This document shows, one piece after another, positions 10,612-20,315 of a stretch of 39,947 bases of DNA; the first letter of the stretch is position 1, and every line of letters starts with the position of its first letter. The stretch lies in contig NC_090626.1 of assembly GCF_004359215.1 (NCBI RefSeq), positions 997,570 through 1,037,516 on the forward strand. The letters are read 5' to 3'. The notes below the pieces were generated by a model, which saw only the letters and a program-made list of their open reading frames with translations, was not told the origin of the DNA and did not search any database. The translations under genes and the position numbers were made by a program. Origin of the DNA: Bremia lactucae (lineage: Eukaryota > Oomycota > Peronosporomycetes > Peronosporales > Peronosporaceae).

Positions 10612-12964
10612 ATGAAGGCCGCGGCTGTCGCTGGCACCACCGCGACAACGACGGACTCGCAACGTGCATCGTCATTAGCGAGCCAAAGTAGCTCTCGATC
10701 TAGTGCCAGTGACGTTTCCATCGAATCGATAGAGGCAGCACAAGACACGGCAGAGTCGGCGCGATGGCGCAACCAACAGCGCACGAAGTACTCAGTCAAG
10801 CAGAAGCGTGAGCTCATCGCACTTGCCAAGACTGTAGGTGTGCGTGATGTCTGTCGAATGGAGGGTGTACCCCGTCGCACGTTGCGTCATTGGCTGAACG
10901 ACGCCGAGAAGATCACTAGCTTCGAGGGCTTGGATTCGCGCAAGTCTATTGGGCGTTGTGGTTGTCGTGAGCTTGTGCCCTTTGGCCGAAAACTAAGTTG
11001 TTTCCTCAAGCAAGGACAACAAGAAGGCAAAGAGATGACGTCTTCGCACATGATGAATTTTATTCGACAGAATCATCAGCAGTGGCTCGAGAGCTACATG
11101 GCAAGCAAGAAGAGCCCTGAAAGTGGCCACGCAGCGCTCGCGAGACTTTGCCAGCGGTTCGTTGAACGACACGGCATGATACATGTCGCGACAGACTCAG
11201 ATGCTATGGTCTCTAGTTATAAAGGGGCTTCTGTGACAGCGTCACGTGAGCTTTCGCTTATTGAGGACCATCCGCTTATGTTTGGACTGGATATTGGGAC
11301 GACGGCGATCAAGTGCGTCGTCGTTCGAGCTGACAATAAATTGACTGTAGCCATGGTGACGGTCTCACTCCGTGATGTCATGGAATTAGGCCCTCACAAG
11401 AACACGCCTGGGGTCCAGAAAGTTGATCAGATATTAATAGCAGTTCAACGAGCTGTAGCAAAGCTCCCCGAGAAGGCATTGCAACGCGTGATATCCATTG
11501 GAATTTGTGGACAAATGCATGGCATTCTCTGGTGGTGCAGTCGTGCAGTTCATGAATCTGCAGAGCGTTTATTAACGACGCAAGGCATAAAAAAGTGGGA
11601 TGACAAATCGGATGACGCCGTGTGGACGGAGCTTGTGACGTGGCAGGATCAGCGGTGCAGTTCTTTATTCCTGCAAGCGTGTCGTGAAACGATTGGTACG
11701 TCGACTGGAATGGGAAGTTCTAGTCGACTCGCGACTGGGTACGGACTGGCGACGTTTGCGCATGTTTTAGAACACGCTCCTCGAATGCTCGTGGGCATGG
11801 ACGCTTGTGGAACCATTCAAGACTTTGTCGCTTTTGTCTTGTGCGGTCATCAGCTACCGAGCGAGGCTTTTATCGATACGACGGATGCTCATAGCTGGGG
11901 TGGCTTTGATCTGTCCACACACGCGTGGGACAGTAAGGTCTTGCAGACTTTACGAATTCCAGCAGCAATGTTGCCGTCTGTGAAGAAGCCGGGGACGTGC
12001 ATTGGCCACACGTCTGCGGGATGCACAGGTTTTGGACTACCGATCGAGTTGCCAGTGTACGTTCCGATGGGTGATCACCCGTGTTCCGTGCTGGCCGCAG
12101 TGACAAAGCAAGCGAGCAGCGAGGCGAGGCTTACGCGTACGGTTTTTATTGGGATGGAATGATGTGGTGAGATAAAAAGTAATTGTGTGGGGTCTGCTTG
12201 TTATGTAGTTGTGAATATCGGCACGTCGGCTCAAGTGGCTATGATTTTATCGAAAAGCGACGCTCTGAAGCTGTCAGTCGAAGAGACGACGGGCTTTGAA
12301 GTGCGGCCGTTCCTATTTGAGAACTACTACGTGGGGGTTGCTGCGTCCCTTTCCGGGTATGCAAGTCTTCGGTAATCGTCATCACTTCGAGGAGATTTTA
12401 ATTTTACTTTAAATGCAGTGGCAACATCTTTGCATGGTTTGTACGGCAGTGGCAGCAATGGATCGAAGAGATAGGTCTGACTTCCGTATACAATGGGGAC
12501 GAAGAGCAAATTTACGCTCGATTGATTGAATTGGGCCTGCGATGCCAAGACACGCAGCTTGTAATCAAGCCGACGCTACTTGGCGAGCGCGCCGACCCTG
12601 ATGCCTCTGGCAAGATACAAAACTTGCGCATGAACAATTGGAGCATGGGGGACATTAGCGCTGCGCTTTGTCGAGGCCTCATAGACAACCTCTTTGAGAT
12701 GATACCGAAGGCGCTTCAGTTGATGATGTCGTCACAACTGTATGTCGTAGGCTGCTGCATAATTTGCTACGTGCGGTACTTACGCACTTCTATATGGGCA
12801 GAATGATCGGGACGGGTAACGCACTGGTGAAAAATGAACTTTTGCAGCGGTTTCTGCTGCACCATCTTGCTCAACCCTCCAATTTCCACGTCCAAACAGC
12901 CGTCGATGCCGCTGTGGGGGCCTCGCTGTCTTCTTCGCTACAAGGTGGACGCTATGCCGTTTGA
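10612..12964 (+). CDS. SHPK: sedoheptulokinase with N-terminal Pipsqueak-type HTH extension
   Basis: Predicted product: 718 aa from four exons, 10612-12136, 12209-12356, 12419-12739 and 12802-12964. The introns are 72, 62 and 62 nt, with donors GTACGG, GTATGC and GTATGT and acceptors TAG, CAG and CAG. Each splice restores a conserved kinase motif in frame. Residues 57-100 (KYSVKQKREL...RRTLRHWL) form a Psq/CENP-B-like HTH, followed by a Lys/Gln-rich segment to about 200. The FGGY kinase begins near residue 223 with MFGLDIGTT, then ICGQMHG, LVTWQDQRC, the probable catalytic Asp488 in PMGDHP, NIGTSAQ, GVAASL, PTLLGER, MIGTGNA and the closing VDAAVGAS. These match animal sedoheptulokinase (about 478 aa), which makes sedoheptulose-7-phosphate from sedoheptulose and ATP for the pentose phosphate pathway. 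The extra 220 residues are the oddity. The nominal upstream start at 10600 is TTG, so ATG 10612 was chosen. Confidence 0.85.
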
Positions 12965-13142
12965 TGAATGGAATCGTCAAGTAAGTAGCGTCGATTGTAG
13001 CTCTTTAATATATTAGCGCTCATGCATGAAGAAACACGATCAATCCCCGCGTTTTTCCTTTCATTTGCTTTGGTTAACTGCCGGTTCTCCGACCTGTCCC
13101 AGCCAAGCCCAACAAACGATGTCATTCCCGCATACTCACAGA

Positions 13143-14627
13143 ATGTGGAGCTGTGGTACAGCGTCGCTATGGACAGTCGTGCTCGTTTCCTTACTGTCTC
13201 AGCCTATTCAATTCTATGTGAATGTAAGCACGCGGATGCAAAGCGTGGAGTTTCCTCGACCTTCACAAGCAACTGACGCAATTGTCACTCTTCATCCACT
13301 TGTTGGAGAGAAATGGAGTCTCACCCCAAGGACGAACAACGTTCCGATTAGACTTGAGATCAATCAATCGGGCGCAGCTTCCATTGCTGTGAACTTCAAG
13401 CAATTGAAGTTGTTGCCAGGGGATAAACTAGTCGTACGAAGTCTCAACGATTCCATTTCGATCACTATCACTGCAAACACCAGCGATTCGAAGATTGGGA
13501 CTGGCACCCATTCGCCCTCGTCACTCTTGCTGCGGACCCACCCGTTTTTGATACAAGGCGACAAGGTCGTGATTGAATACTTTCCAAGCATTTCCACGCT
13601 TCTTCTTCCACTTCTATCGACACAACGTGCACAGGTCGGCGTCGTAGTCGATTCGTACGAGTATGTCACGTACAGTTCTTCAATGGTCCGTTTTGATACC
13701 GAAAGCACAGTTGGAGCCATGGATGAAGCGAAGGAAGCCGTGTGTTATCGAAAGACGGAGCCTCAAATGTATTCAAAGGCTCGAGCTGTGGTCAGATTGA
13801 TGATTCGTAGTAATGAAGAGCAAAAATCTATTGACAACTCGGAGCAATCGACGAGTTTTGCGTTTTGCACGGGATGGCTCATTGGACAAGGCAATTATCT
13901 ACTGACGAACCACCACTGTATGACAAATGCAGCAATTGTAAAGGATAGTGAGACGTCAATAACGTATTGGTCGATCACAACCTTTTTACACCAGATTTGG
14001 CCTCGTTCGCGACCTGAAAAGGCTAGTCGCATTGTAGAGGCGATTGTCAATTTCATGGCCGAGACAAAGGGCTGTCGGGAGGCAGGGTTTATGGGTGAGA
14101 AAGCTGGGGTTGTCGAAGCAACAGAGGTCCTCGTGGTGGCGGAAAGTGCGATGCTTGACTATGCTTTGCTACAAGTATTGACAAATGATTCGACAACGGA
14201 CTTAGCGAGACACTATGGCTATTTGCGTCTCCGTGCCACCGGACCTGTGAATGGCGAAGCCATCTACATACCCCAGCATCCGCGTGGGGAACCTAAGGAG
14301 ATTGCGGCAATGAAAGATGGAAAACCCGCACTGATTGAGGTGCTGGCCCCGAACTTGATCGATTCGTCGAAATATTTTCGTTTCAACCGTAAAAGGAGCA
14401 TCATCCAGCCAAGTGTCTGGTACAACGCTGACACCGAGCCCGGGTCGTCTGGTTCCCCCGTTATTAGTCAACGAGACAATACGGTCGTGGCGCTCCATCG
14501 TGCGGGGAACGCTGAGACTTCGCAGTCTTCGTCCGCGGAGCTTTTTAACATGGGAGTGCGCATTGACTTGATTGCGCGTGACCTTCAGCGACGCAAGCTT
14601 TTGCCAAGAAACTCGGTGGCTTTATGA
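13143..14627 (+). CDS. secreted trypsin-like (V8-like) serine protease
   Basis: Numbered from ATG 13143 (494 aa), residues 1-24 form a signal peptide (MWSCGTASLWTVVLVSLLS...). The catalytic triad is visible: His258 in LLTNHHC, Asp339 in AMLDYALL and Ser436 in EPGSSGSP. This is the S1/trypsin-2 fold, as in bacterial glutamyl and lysyl endopeptidases and secreted oomycete proteases. The N-terminal 200 residues are a beta-rich region without a recognised domain. In-frame ATGs also exist at 13119 and 13026, but an initiator-like TCATTTGCTT at 13061 and the position of the hydrophobic core favour 13143 (or 13119). The frame is intact and single-exon. Likely role: extracellular proteolysis at the host interface (inference). 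Confidence 0.85.
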   Translation: MWSCGTASLWTVVLVSLLSQPIQFYVNVSTRMQSVEFPRPSQATDAIVTLHPLVGEKWSLTPRTNNVPIRLEINQSGAASIAVNFKQLKLLPGDKLVVRSLNDSISITITANTSDSKIGTGTHSPSSLLLRTHPFLIQGDKVVIEYFPSISTLLLPLLSTQRAQVGVVVDSYEYVTYSSSMVRFDTESTVGAMDEAKEAVCYRKTEPQMYSKARAVVRLMIRSNEEQKSIDNSEQSTSFAFCTGWLIGQGNYLLTNHHCMTNAAIVKDSETSITYWSITTFLHQIWPRSRPEKASRIVEAIVNFMAETKGCREAGFMGEKAGVVEATEVLVVAESAMLDYALLQVLTNDSTTDLARHYGYLRLRATGPVNGEAIYIPQHPRGEPKEIAAMKDGKPALIEVLAPNLIDSSKYFRFNRKRSIIQPSVWYNADTEPGSSGSPVISQRDNTVVALHRAGNAETSQSSSAELFNMGVRIDLIARDLQRRKLLPRNSVAL

Positions 14628-14884
14628 TTCAATCTTCGACGTAACGCTAAATCTCTATGATCATTTAAATTGAGCTTGCATATTGGCATTTTCGCCGTCA
14701 TAATCGAAATAAAGATAACGACATATGAAACTCCTCTATAAGAGTAATTCCTCTTTTTACACTGATTTTTCTTGGCAGTTTTTTAATTCTGATTTTTACT
14801 TTTAGCCTAGACTTATCTGTAGTTAACAATACCCGGGGTCCCTGTGCATGACAAATAGCTACTTTCAATAAAATATGGTCTGTC
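14628..14884. other. AT-rich intergenic spacer
   Basis: This is the 3' flank of the protease gene. No motif or repeat was recognised before the gypsy fragment begins. Confidence 0.5.
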
Positions 14885-15156
14885 AAGTGTTGTGTGCACC
14901 TATTGGGCGCCGAGCCATTTGTGGTTTGTACGGATCACACATCATTGCGGACCGCAATGCTTGAAACTTGATACCATGCAATTTTGTGCCTGTATATACC
15001 TGAAAACTTCCTTGAGCGCTTGCCAGTGTGTCGGACATGGATCTGAAGCAAACAAATTGGCTGTGCACTCCTAGCGCGGACCGTTGTATCTTTGGGCACA
15101 TCCACCTGGAAGCACCGACGGCTCTACACAATCGTTTTTCCGTAGTAATGTGTTAA
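14885..15156 (+). pseudogene. gypsy RNase H fragment
   Basis: A plus-strand frame reads HLLGAEPFVVCTDHTSLRT (14900-14957), the segment after the RNase H domain. It matches the minus-strand element at about 3900-3960. It soon runs into stops. The rest, to 15156, is degenerate with no motif I can place. Confidence 0.65.
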
Positions 15157-15414
15157 ATGAAAAGCGGCGCGAAGGACAAGCTCATACCTTTTCATACTTT
15201 GGACCGGACAGAGAGTGCAGTGACGGCACGAAGCCCGCCGACATCTGTAGCAAGCCCGTGGGGTGCACCTGCCACTGTGAATAAAAGTAATTATTTAAAG
15301 TCGATGCGTGATATTTTTGCAGAGGAAGAGCGTTTGGCACAGGAGCGTCACTCACGTACACTAGTACGTGCAGAAGAAGACTCTCCTTATAATACTTGCT
15401 TTAGAGAGTGTTAA
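15157..15414 (+). CDS. small ORF across the repeat A boundary (unknown)
   Basis: This is an 85-codon ATG frame ending ...RAEEDSPYNTCFREC. It is charged and may be a retroelement fragment. The edge of repeat A falls inside it at about 15258. In the inverted copy (minus 31143-31325) the 3' part of the frame is kept but fused to a different start. Sequence related to its end recurs at about 17088-17135. A transposon-derived fragment is more likely than a host gene. Confidence 0.3.
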   Translation: MKSGAKDKLIPFHTLDRTESAVTARSPPTSVASPWGAPATVNKSNYLKSMRDIFAEEERLAQERHSRTLVRAEEDSPYNTCFREC

Positions 15415-15447
15415 ATGTACTGTATACTAATACACAATATGTAATAA

Positions 15448-15680
15448 AGCCAAGTCCCTGCGCCAAGTGCTCGGCCACCTCCCGATGATGGTCGAAGAGG
15501 TAGGGGAAATGAGCTTAATCAATATTGAGGCTCATCCTCACAGCACGCTTAAAGTGTTTCAGCAAACACGCAATATTGTAGCGATGCTCGAGTTTTTCAT
15601 AAAATCCCGTGTGCTCGGCATCACCATACAAGGCTAAAAGGCAAGGCGCAAGATGTTGCTGGGCCATGCAGAAGCACTGA
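15448..15680 (-). pseudogene. ubiquitin E4 (UFD2/UBE4)-like fragment joined to gag start
   Basis: On the minus strand, 15680-15545 reads LAPCLLALYGDADHTGFYEK and then RYNIACLLKYF. This resembles the Ufd2p core of ubiquitin-chain elongation factor E4: Leu/Pro, then LY-D, TG-FY-K, RYNI, LKY. It continues in the same frame into MSLNID, the start of the gypsy gag seen at 7170, and then hits a stop. The rest of the gag start (AHFPYLFDHHREVAE) follows to 15448. This looks like a host gene fragment captured by, or recombined into, a retroelement. The E4 call is from remembered family pattern only. Confidence 0.45.
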
Positions 15681-15798
15681 CTTTCAGTAGGATGATATAC
15701 TGAATGCCAGAATATTCACACCACCAACGTGTAGCTCGCTCTAGACGCGCCGCTTGTTATCTCGGTTACTCTAGCGATCTCTGTGCACTCAAACGGCG

Positions 15799-16070
15799 AC
15801 AGATATACCACCTAAAAGGGGCAAAGCTGGTTTAACGTCTGTATAGACACTACTCAGCCACACAATCCGCGTTAAAACGCCGCCGGCGCAAAGTGCCTCA
15901 CGAGCGCAGCTCCCACTTGACGAGTTCGACACGCCCATGATGGATCAGGATGCATCCGAGGACATTGAAGATGTGGAACTGGTGCACACAAATCAAGTTG
16001 GAAAGCTTGCGGGTTTTGTTTCAAATTTGCTGCACAGTAGCGCTTCTCGAACCACCGTGAGATGAAAGGG
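15799..16070 (+). pseudogene. gag-like fragment related to the antisense frame at 848
   Basis: The plus strand carries ACCACCTAAAAGGGGC at 15807, matching the start of the frame at 848; the flanking leader (about 15735-15800) is also related to about 780-845. An acidic block with DEFDTPMMDQDASEDIEDVE follows (about 15910-15980), interrupted by stops. The segment is broken and not functional. Confidence 0.4.
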
Positions 16071-16436
16071 GTTCGACCGAGTTGTCTCGTCGTTGGCGAG
16101 GGTATCAAGAATCTTTACTTCTAAAAAGAAGGCGCCTCTTTGGTAGACAAAGCCGTCGTCCTAGTTACGGGCTTTGACTGTCCCTGAAGCTCACGGGATG
16201 GGTCAATGCCGCTCGCTCCAATCGCATGTCGTGGGTCGATAATGTCGATCCCCAGGACCCGCATGTGAGACCCTCGTGGCGCAACCGACGCTAATTAATT
16301 GAGCGGGTATTGGCCTTGATCTCCGTTCTAAGCGCCAACAAGCTTGCTTCAATGGTCTTGACTTTCTTCTGGTGGGCTTCGGCTTCCAGAGGCTTGTAGC
16401 CCAGGTATGGGAAAGTCTGCTGCACATGCTGTTTCC

Positions 16437-16503
16437 GGTTGGCGCGGGGTTTGAACCCTACTAGACCTTTAAGTCGACATGTCAGTCCTTGACGACTGCA
16501 CCA
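16437..16503 (-). other. tRNA-like remnant (possible SINE head)
   Basis: On the minus strand there is a box A-like TGGTGCAGTCGTCAAGG and, about 33 nt later, a box B-like GGGTTCAAACCCCGC. A CTTAAAG segment resembling a Leu(UAA) anticodon loop lies between them. The acceptor stem and T stem do not pair properly, so it is not a functional tRNA. The copy in A' is at 30061-30125. Confidence 0.35.
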
Positions 16504-17022
16504 GGGTTGGATACCTGCTCTCACACCTCAAGTCTCCGATCTGGTCCATCTTGTTTGAGGTTTCAAGGCCATTGCCAAATTCAACGCCAATATTACGACC
16601 ATCATTAGCACCAAAACCTTGGCCGACACCAACGCCATGTCGGCTGTAGAAGCTAGTCCTAGTAGCTCCCTGTCGCAAGAAGATGTTTGACAGAATGATT
16701 CCCTGGACGTGGATTCAAAGACGATGATATAGATTGGATTGATGCTTCATCAGCTACCTAAAAAGCCGAAATAAATCGAATAGTGAAACGGGGTGTCCGT
16801 TGCACAAGTATTATCTCCTATGAGAGGCATAATTAATATATGTCCTATAAGAGGAAAAAATATTTGGAAGCACAAAATTATTATCATTACTGATTTTAAC
16901 TTGATAGTTCCAATATTACCAACTTTGGTAATATTGACGCAATAAGACATTTGTTCTATTGATTAATTGATTAAAGTTTGTATCAATCCCATTTGGGCAC
17001 TGCCGACTTGTACTGCTTTAGT

Positions 17023-17360
17023 ACAAGTCCACTTTCCACTGCTTGAAGGCTAGTGGTACCACCCGTCACTTCACATACTCTAGTAAGCGCAGAGGAAGAC
17101 TCCCTTTATAAACACTTGCTTCAGAGAGGGTTAAAACTAAACTATATTTGATATAATTTGTTTTTCTATTTCTATTTATTTTCTACTAACTTAATTATAT
17201 ACTCTCTCTTTTCGCGCGTCCAGTGCTGACTGGACCGCGGAGCAAGTAGATATAAAGGCCTCTATCCGCCAATGAATAAGCTTTTCGAATGTAACAATGT
17301 AAAGTAATATTCCCAACATATTATCTACCTTTCGATAATATATTTAGGGAGTTGTTGTAT
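17023..17360. repeat. AT-rich LTR-like sequence
   Basis: It follows repeat A. It contains a segment related to the end of the small ORF at 15157 (GAGGAAGACTCCCTTTATAA at 17090) and then long T/A-rich runs. It may be a decayed LTR, but no paired copy or clean ends were found. Confidence 0.35.
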
Positions 17361-18330
17361 ACACTACCTTTTAGTTAAATTCACTACCTTTTCTAAAGTA
17401 CACGTCGCACCTAACATTATATTCACTACCTTAATCAAAAATAATCACAGCTGCAAACCACCATCACTTGCAAAATATTATTAAAATTAAGCACTTTCAG
17501 AATCTTTTCTGGCAGCCACAGGAGTCCAATAACTGCTTAAAATATCGATTCCAATATATGCCTGCGGTAAAGGATCTTTTGCACTGAACCGAAACGTTTT
17601 TGTTTATGTGCCATATGCACAGAAGGTTCACCTATGTTATGAATATGTTCCCTACAGTTGCCATGAGTGCCAATTCACGGGCTGCGATAATAAGCTTGGG
17701 TAAAGAAGTGCCTGGCCAGATGGTGGGTAACTTTGGTCAAGGCCCATGGGTACAACTTTTCTTTTTCATCTCGGAGAAAGCAAAAGCCCATTGTGAATTA
17801 AGAATTGAAGCTGGTTATGTCAACAAAATGCAGAAATGGAAGATGATATCTGTTTATTTTGCAAGTGCAATCCATGAGGATTACATGATAATTGTGTTAA
17901 GCGAGTTGTATGCTTGCTTTGTGAGCAAAAACGAGAGCTGTGATCCTTGCCTGGTCATCTGATCCGACAAATACATGGAATTGCTGTCTCTCAAATCATC
18001 AAGAAGTGTATGTAGGGGTGTTCTTCCTGCTAATATCTCAGTTTGCACTTTAACTCGTTCGCTGTAGATGATCCGGAGGCAAGCACGTGACCGCAGTTTG
18101 TTTTGCGTATTGTCGACAAAATCCCCAGTGGTTTAATGCCAGCAAGAGTCATGTTCTTTACATCCTTTGGCCCCTTAAGCTTAAAGCTTTTTGTGGGATG
18201 GGTGACCAGGTGAATGAGAGGAAGGTTTATCAAAATGTAGTGGATTTTTCACCTTCAGAGTCCATTTTCCTATCTTTTTTGAGAAATTTCCACCAAGTCA
18301 GAATGGACGGTCATTAAGTCTGGTTGTTCT
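17361..18330 (-). pseudogene. MULE (Mutator-like) transposase, dead
   Basis: Minus-strand pieces follow the MULE transposase order. They are ERVKVQTEILAGRTPLHTLL, VILMDCTCKINRY with the first catalytic Asp, FTMGFCFLRDEKEKLYPWAL, AARELALMATVGN where the family has T-D-R-E-L-A-L-M (so the second catalytic Asp is Ala), and LLCIWHINKNV. An in-frame stop and frameshifts separate the blocks, and the N-terminal DNA-binding domain is not seen. Three copies of CACTACCTT lie at the left end (17362, 17382, 17424) and may be subterminal repeats. Directly to the right lies a gypsy integrase fragment, which suggests the MULE inserted into a gypsy copy. Confidence 0.75.
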
Positions 18331-18337
18331 CTGTAGA

Positions 18338-18430
18338 TGCATGAACCGAATCGTTGATGGCTTATACGACCATCGGTAAAGACTCGCTCCAATTCGAATA
18401 CATTTGGACATAACCTCGAAGTGTCTCGGA
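18338..18430 (-). pseudogene. gypsy integrase fragment
   Basis: The minus frame reads WSESLPM, then AINDSVHAS after a stop. It matches the distal integrase core at about 21938-22000. It is isolated between the MULE and an LTR-like region. Confidence 0.6.
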
Positions 18431-18702
18431 TGCGCAAATTATTGTGAGTTGGGACGACGACACGCGAAGTGTCGCCGACAACGGCTGTGTAGTACAGTAA
18501 GCCGTTGTGTTACATTACTATTATTATTCGGAAGATAGCATAGTCTGGCTAAGCGTCTGTTTTGGGAACAGAATCGCTCGGATGCGTGCTGACCTACTAA
18601 GTTCAGACCTTCCGTCGCACCTGAAAGCTAAGCTAAATCGCTTTTGTTGTGTATCGATCTGATGACGATCGATATAAAGCTGGTAAATCTTTAAAAGATT
18701 TA
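18431..18702. repeat. LTR-like non-coding region with two hairpins
   Basis: No coding signal was found. Two perfect inverted repeats lie close together: CGACAC-gcgaa-GTGTCG (about 18458-18474) and ACAACGGCT with AGCCGTTGT (18478-18486 and 18500-18508). The setting between gypsy fragments suggests LTR or UTR sequence. Confidence 0.35.
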
Positions 18703-18969
18703 TCAGGTGGATTCATCAGATGACTCCATTAAACGCAGAAGGTCTTTGTCTTCTGTGTAGGCTTTCTTTATGTCATCAAACAAATGATGATGGAACACTT
18801 GTAACGAGTGTGCAACAGTAGGATTATTTCTACTGTTGGAGTTCGCAGCTGGCTCGAAATCAGGTCGGCCTGATAACGAATCAGCGACAACATTAAGTCG
18901 TCCTGGTTTATATTCCACGTAGAAGTTATACTTCGCGATTAAAGACAACCATCTCGCCATTATTTGCAA
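18703..18969 (-). pseudogene. gypsy RNase H to integrase linker fragment
   Basis: The minus frame carries MARWLSLIAKYNFYVEYKPG and RLNVVADSLSGRPDFEP, the conserved stretch after RNase H in gypsy pol. It is open over 88 codons but is only a fragment. The expected next domain, the integrase zinc finger, lies beside it in the opposite orientation. Confidence 0.75.
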
Positions 18970-18989
18970 GTTGTGTAAAGTATTTATAG

Positions 18990-19330
18990 CCGTGCGTAAA
19001 GACGCATGGACAATAAGTCGCGACTTTTACTGGCCTCACCAGTATCAGTTCGTGCGCAAGTATATTCGTGCTTGAGCGGTGTCTCCTCGGGTGAGGCCTA
19101 GCCCTTCATCCCGTGCACCTCTACAATTTCTACCTTCCGGCAGAATGAGTTGTTGGGAGTAAATTTCGAAATCCCGGAGATTATATTGTCGGCACGCTTG
19201 AATGCGAGGTTACATCGATATTCTATCGATAATGACTTTGTGCTAATCCACCCATAAAGCGGATCCTCCGCATCGTAGTTCCTCAGAATGAGAAACTAAA
19301 GTATCGAACCCTTTATTAGGCACATGATTT
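18990..19330 (+). pseudogene. gypsy integrase zinc-binding fragment
   Basis: The plus strand reads RDFYWPHQYQFVRKYIRA, a stop, then PSPSSRAPLQFLP, which is the start of integrase. It decays into stops by about 19170. The rest, to 19330, has no placeable motif. Confidence 0.6.
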
Positions 19331-19339
19331 ATTCATCTC

Positions 19340-20190
19340 AGTTGAGAGAAGAATCAAGGCTGCGTCGGCCAGAATACTGGTACACTAAACTCTACAAATA
19401 AGTAAGCACTTATATGCGCACAAGCGAGACGTGCCAAAAAATAATCGTCGACTCGTGCCCCACTTGCCAGTTTGCCCGTATCCATTGGTGCTGGGAATCC
19501 CTCAGTATGGATTCTATGTTTCGCCAACCGAAAGGTTCGGGCGCATTGTGGTCTTTGTTGACCGATTGAGCAAAATGGCACACTTAGCGGCTGTTTCGGA
19601 TTCCATTGATGGTGAACCTACAGCGAGGCTGTCTATCGATCGTGTGTGTTTCGACAACACGATTTGCCAGTGGCAATTTAGCTTCGATAAAGATCGCTCG
19701 GCTTGTTGATATCAGCGCTGTTACGGTTAAGAAGCAGGCAAGAGAATTTTTCGCAGCGCGATTAGATGTCCTGCGTAATGTGCAGGATACTATGGCTAGG
19801 AGCCAAGACAAGCAACAAAATGAAGTGGGTACTCAAGGCACAAGTTGTTTTGATCATTACGCAGTCGATGACAGGGTCTTATTAAACGCTTAAAACATAC
19901 CTTCAAACTTAGTGCCTGCGGCATTTAAGACTAAATTGCGTTCACTCTCTATTGGACCATTTACGGTCGTGGCTAAGAAGGGCTTAGCGTGTACGTTAAA
20001 CCTTCGAAGCAAGCTGCGAACGCATCTAGTCCTAGTTTTCTCGTTGCCTTACTTAAGCCTTGTAGGGACCCCTCCCATATGGATTGGAAGGCGCTCGCGC
20101 CGAGCAAGTCGGCTCGCCGAAGATTGCTGCATCCTTATCGAGAGGTCCAGTTGGCTCTTTGAGCGAGCATGATAACGCTCGAACGTCAAC
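19340..20190 (+). pseudogene. gypsy integrase core and C-terminal tail
   Basis: Plus-strand blocks are TYMRTSETCQK (zinc-binding end), VVFVDRLSKMAHLA and DSIDGEPTARL (core, 19431-19709), EFFAARLDVLRNVQDTMARS and HYAVDDRVLLNA (19730-19893), then KLRSLSIGPFTVVAKKG, a chromodomain-type tail (19912-20070). Frameshifts break it. A stretch to about 20190 may be the polyprotein end. It is a second integrase start after that at 18990, so at least two elements contributed. Confidence 0.7.
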
Positions 20191-20315
20191 AGGCGATCTT
20201 GGCTTACCATGATTACTCTCCGTCCGGTCAAGATTTTCACGGATTTTAAAAGATTTAAGAACAGACAAAATGACAAATAAAGTCAAGATGTCTTCTATAA
20301 CGGATAGGGAATTCA

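Larger units (their letters stand above)
15258..17022 (+). repeat. repeat A, 1.76 kb, with an inverted copy at 29546-31299
   Basis: The reverse complement of 29546-31299 matches here almost base for base. The left edge is at GGGGTGCACC (15258). The right edge lies inside a perfect palindrome, ACTTGTACT-gcttt-AGTACAAGT (about 17009-17031). The unit is a patchwork of transposon and host-like fragments, listed separately. An AT-rich hydrophobic 66-codon minus frame (16750-16950) is present in both copies, but I do not regard it as a gene. Confidence 0.9.

Noticed and set aside
12137..12208. Stop codons in the sedoheptulokinase gene as a sign of a pseudogene
   Set aside because: They fall in three short intervals with proper splice signals whose removal restores conserved motifs in frame, so they are introns.
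16750..16950. 66-codon hydrophobic minus frame (copy at 29614-29814)
   Set aside because: AT-rich repeat DNA gives hydrophobic codons by chance; both copies lie in repeat A and no promoter or family is visible.
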